A stretch of DNA of 64,000 nt, taken from positions 3,780,501 to 3,844,500 of the forward strand of contig NZ_CP031941.1 of NCBI RefSeq assembly GCF_003443655.1. The letters run 5' to 3'. Positions 63,787 to 64,000 of the stretch are shown here, one piece after another. The notes beneath the pieces were generated by a model. That model saw nothing but the letters and a program-made list of their open reading frames with translations, was not told the DNA's origin and made no database searches. Origin of the DNA: Nostoc sphaeroides (lineage in GTDB: Bacteria; Cyanobacteriota; Cyanobacteriia; Cyanobacteriales; Nostocaceae). Both the position numbers and the translations under genes were made by a program. Every line of letters begins with the position of its first letter. Position 1 is the stretch's first letter.

Positions 63787-64000
63787 TTAAAAAGGAATAG
63801 CTCTCAAAAAGCCACCAGCTAAGTTGAGCGCGAAGAAAGCTAAGATTGGAGAAAAATCCATACCGCCTAATGGAGGAATAATTGAGCGGAATAGATTCAA
63901 ATAAGGGTCGGTTATCTGGGATAAAGCAGCAAATGGCTGATTATACCAGTTGATTTGCGGAAACCAGGTCAACAAAACCCGGATAATTAGCAAATAGCTA
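63787..64000 (-). CDS. YggT family membrane protein, C-terminal part
   Basis: The gene enters from the right edge; about 71 residues are visible, SYLLIIRVLLTWFPQINWYNQPFAALSQITDPYLNLFRSIIPPLGGMDFSPILAFFALNLAGGFLRAIPF. RVLLTWFPQINWYN...LTDPYLNLFRSIIPPLGG is the YggT signature. YggT/CCB3-type proteins in photosynthetic cells relate to thylakoid or cytochrome assembly; the exact role here is not visible. The start lies beyond 64000. Confidence 0.82.
   Translation of the reverse strand, partial: SYLLIIRVLLTWFPQINWYNQPFAALSQITDPYLNLFRSIIPPLGGMDFSPILAFFALNLAGGFLRAIPF

Overview
The window is chromosomal DNA of a filamentous, heterocyst-type cyanobacterium of the Nostoc/Anabaena group. The evidence is the very frequent HIP1 octamer GCGATCGC, heptanucleotide tandem repeats (STRR-like) and small dispersed repeats between genes, the ccmK3-ccmK4 carboxysome pair, a beta-carotene hydroxylase (CrtR), a HetZ-related regulator, a CYP110-like P450 and several families known only from cyanobacteria (PcxA, DUF3134, DUF3086, DUF3119). 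Assignments come from reading the translations; no database search was run.

Region 1 (1-4.4 kb): a divergent pair, a partial P-loop/helicase-like gene carrying an in-frame dispersed repeat, and pcxA; then mltA and two minus-strand small genes. Region 2 (4.4-6.4 kb): non-coding and full of repeats, including two mobile-element footprints with target duplications, one nested inside another repeat. Region 3 (6.4-17 kb) is the most interesting stretch. Nine consecutive plus-strand genes look like a compact type IV secretion (VirB/Tra-like) apparatus: a pilin-like protein, a VirB3-like protein, a VirB4-like ATPase, a secreted VirB5-like protein, a VirB6/TrbL-like polytopic protein, two VirB8-like paralogues, a VirB10/TrbI-like protein and a VirB9/TraK-like protein. 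No relaxase, coupling protein or VirB11 is visible. It sits among ordinary chromosomal genes and several MITE-like elements lie between its genes.

Region 4 (17-25 kb): housekeeping and envelope genes (plsY, DUF3086, DUF3119, an MlaE-type permease, a SppA-type protease, aroH) separated by heptamer arrays. Region 5 (25-33 kb) is a toxin-antitoxin and mobile-element accumulation zone. It holds an IS200/IS605 element with intact tnpA and tnpB between remnants of two TA modules, a frameshifted PIN toxin, a 42-bp tandem repeat, an intact vapBC-like pair, a Uma2 nuclease, a decayed PIN gene, and a papain-fold toxin gene broken by one stop codon next to its putative immunity gene. Related repeat cassettes recur between these modules.

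Region 6 (33-53 kb): crtR, pyruvate kinase, an M61 peptidase, then a cellulose locus. The locus has a secreted GH5 cellulase with CBM2 and an operon encoding an outer-membrane barrel, a TPR protein, a GH8 glucanase, BcsB and BcsA with a PilZ domain. The barrel and TPR genes together look like a split BcsC. Region 7 (53-64 kb): a Crp/Fnr regulator, a HetZ-related protein, ccmK3-ccmK4, an alpha/beta hydrolase, a ParA ATPase with a coiled-coil partner (a good candidate for the McdAB carboxysome-positioning pair), a P450, a hexapeptide acyltransferase, a PAS gene remnant interrupted by a MITE with a 10-bp target duplication, and the end of a YggT gene.
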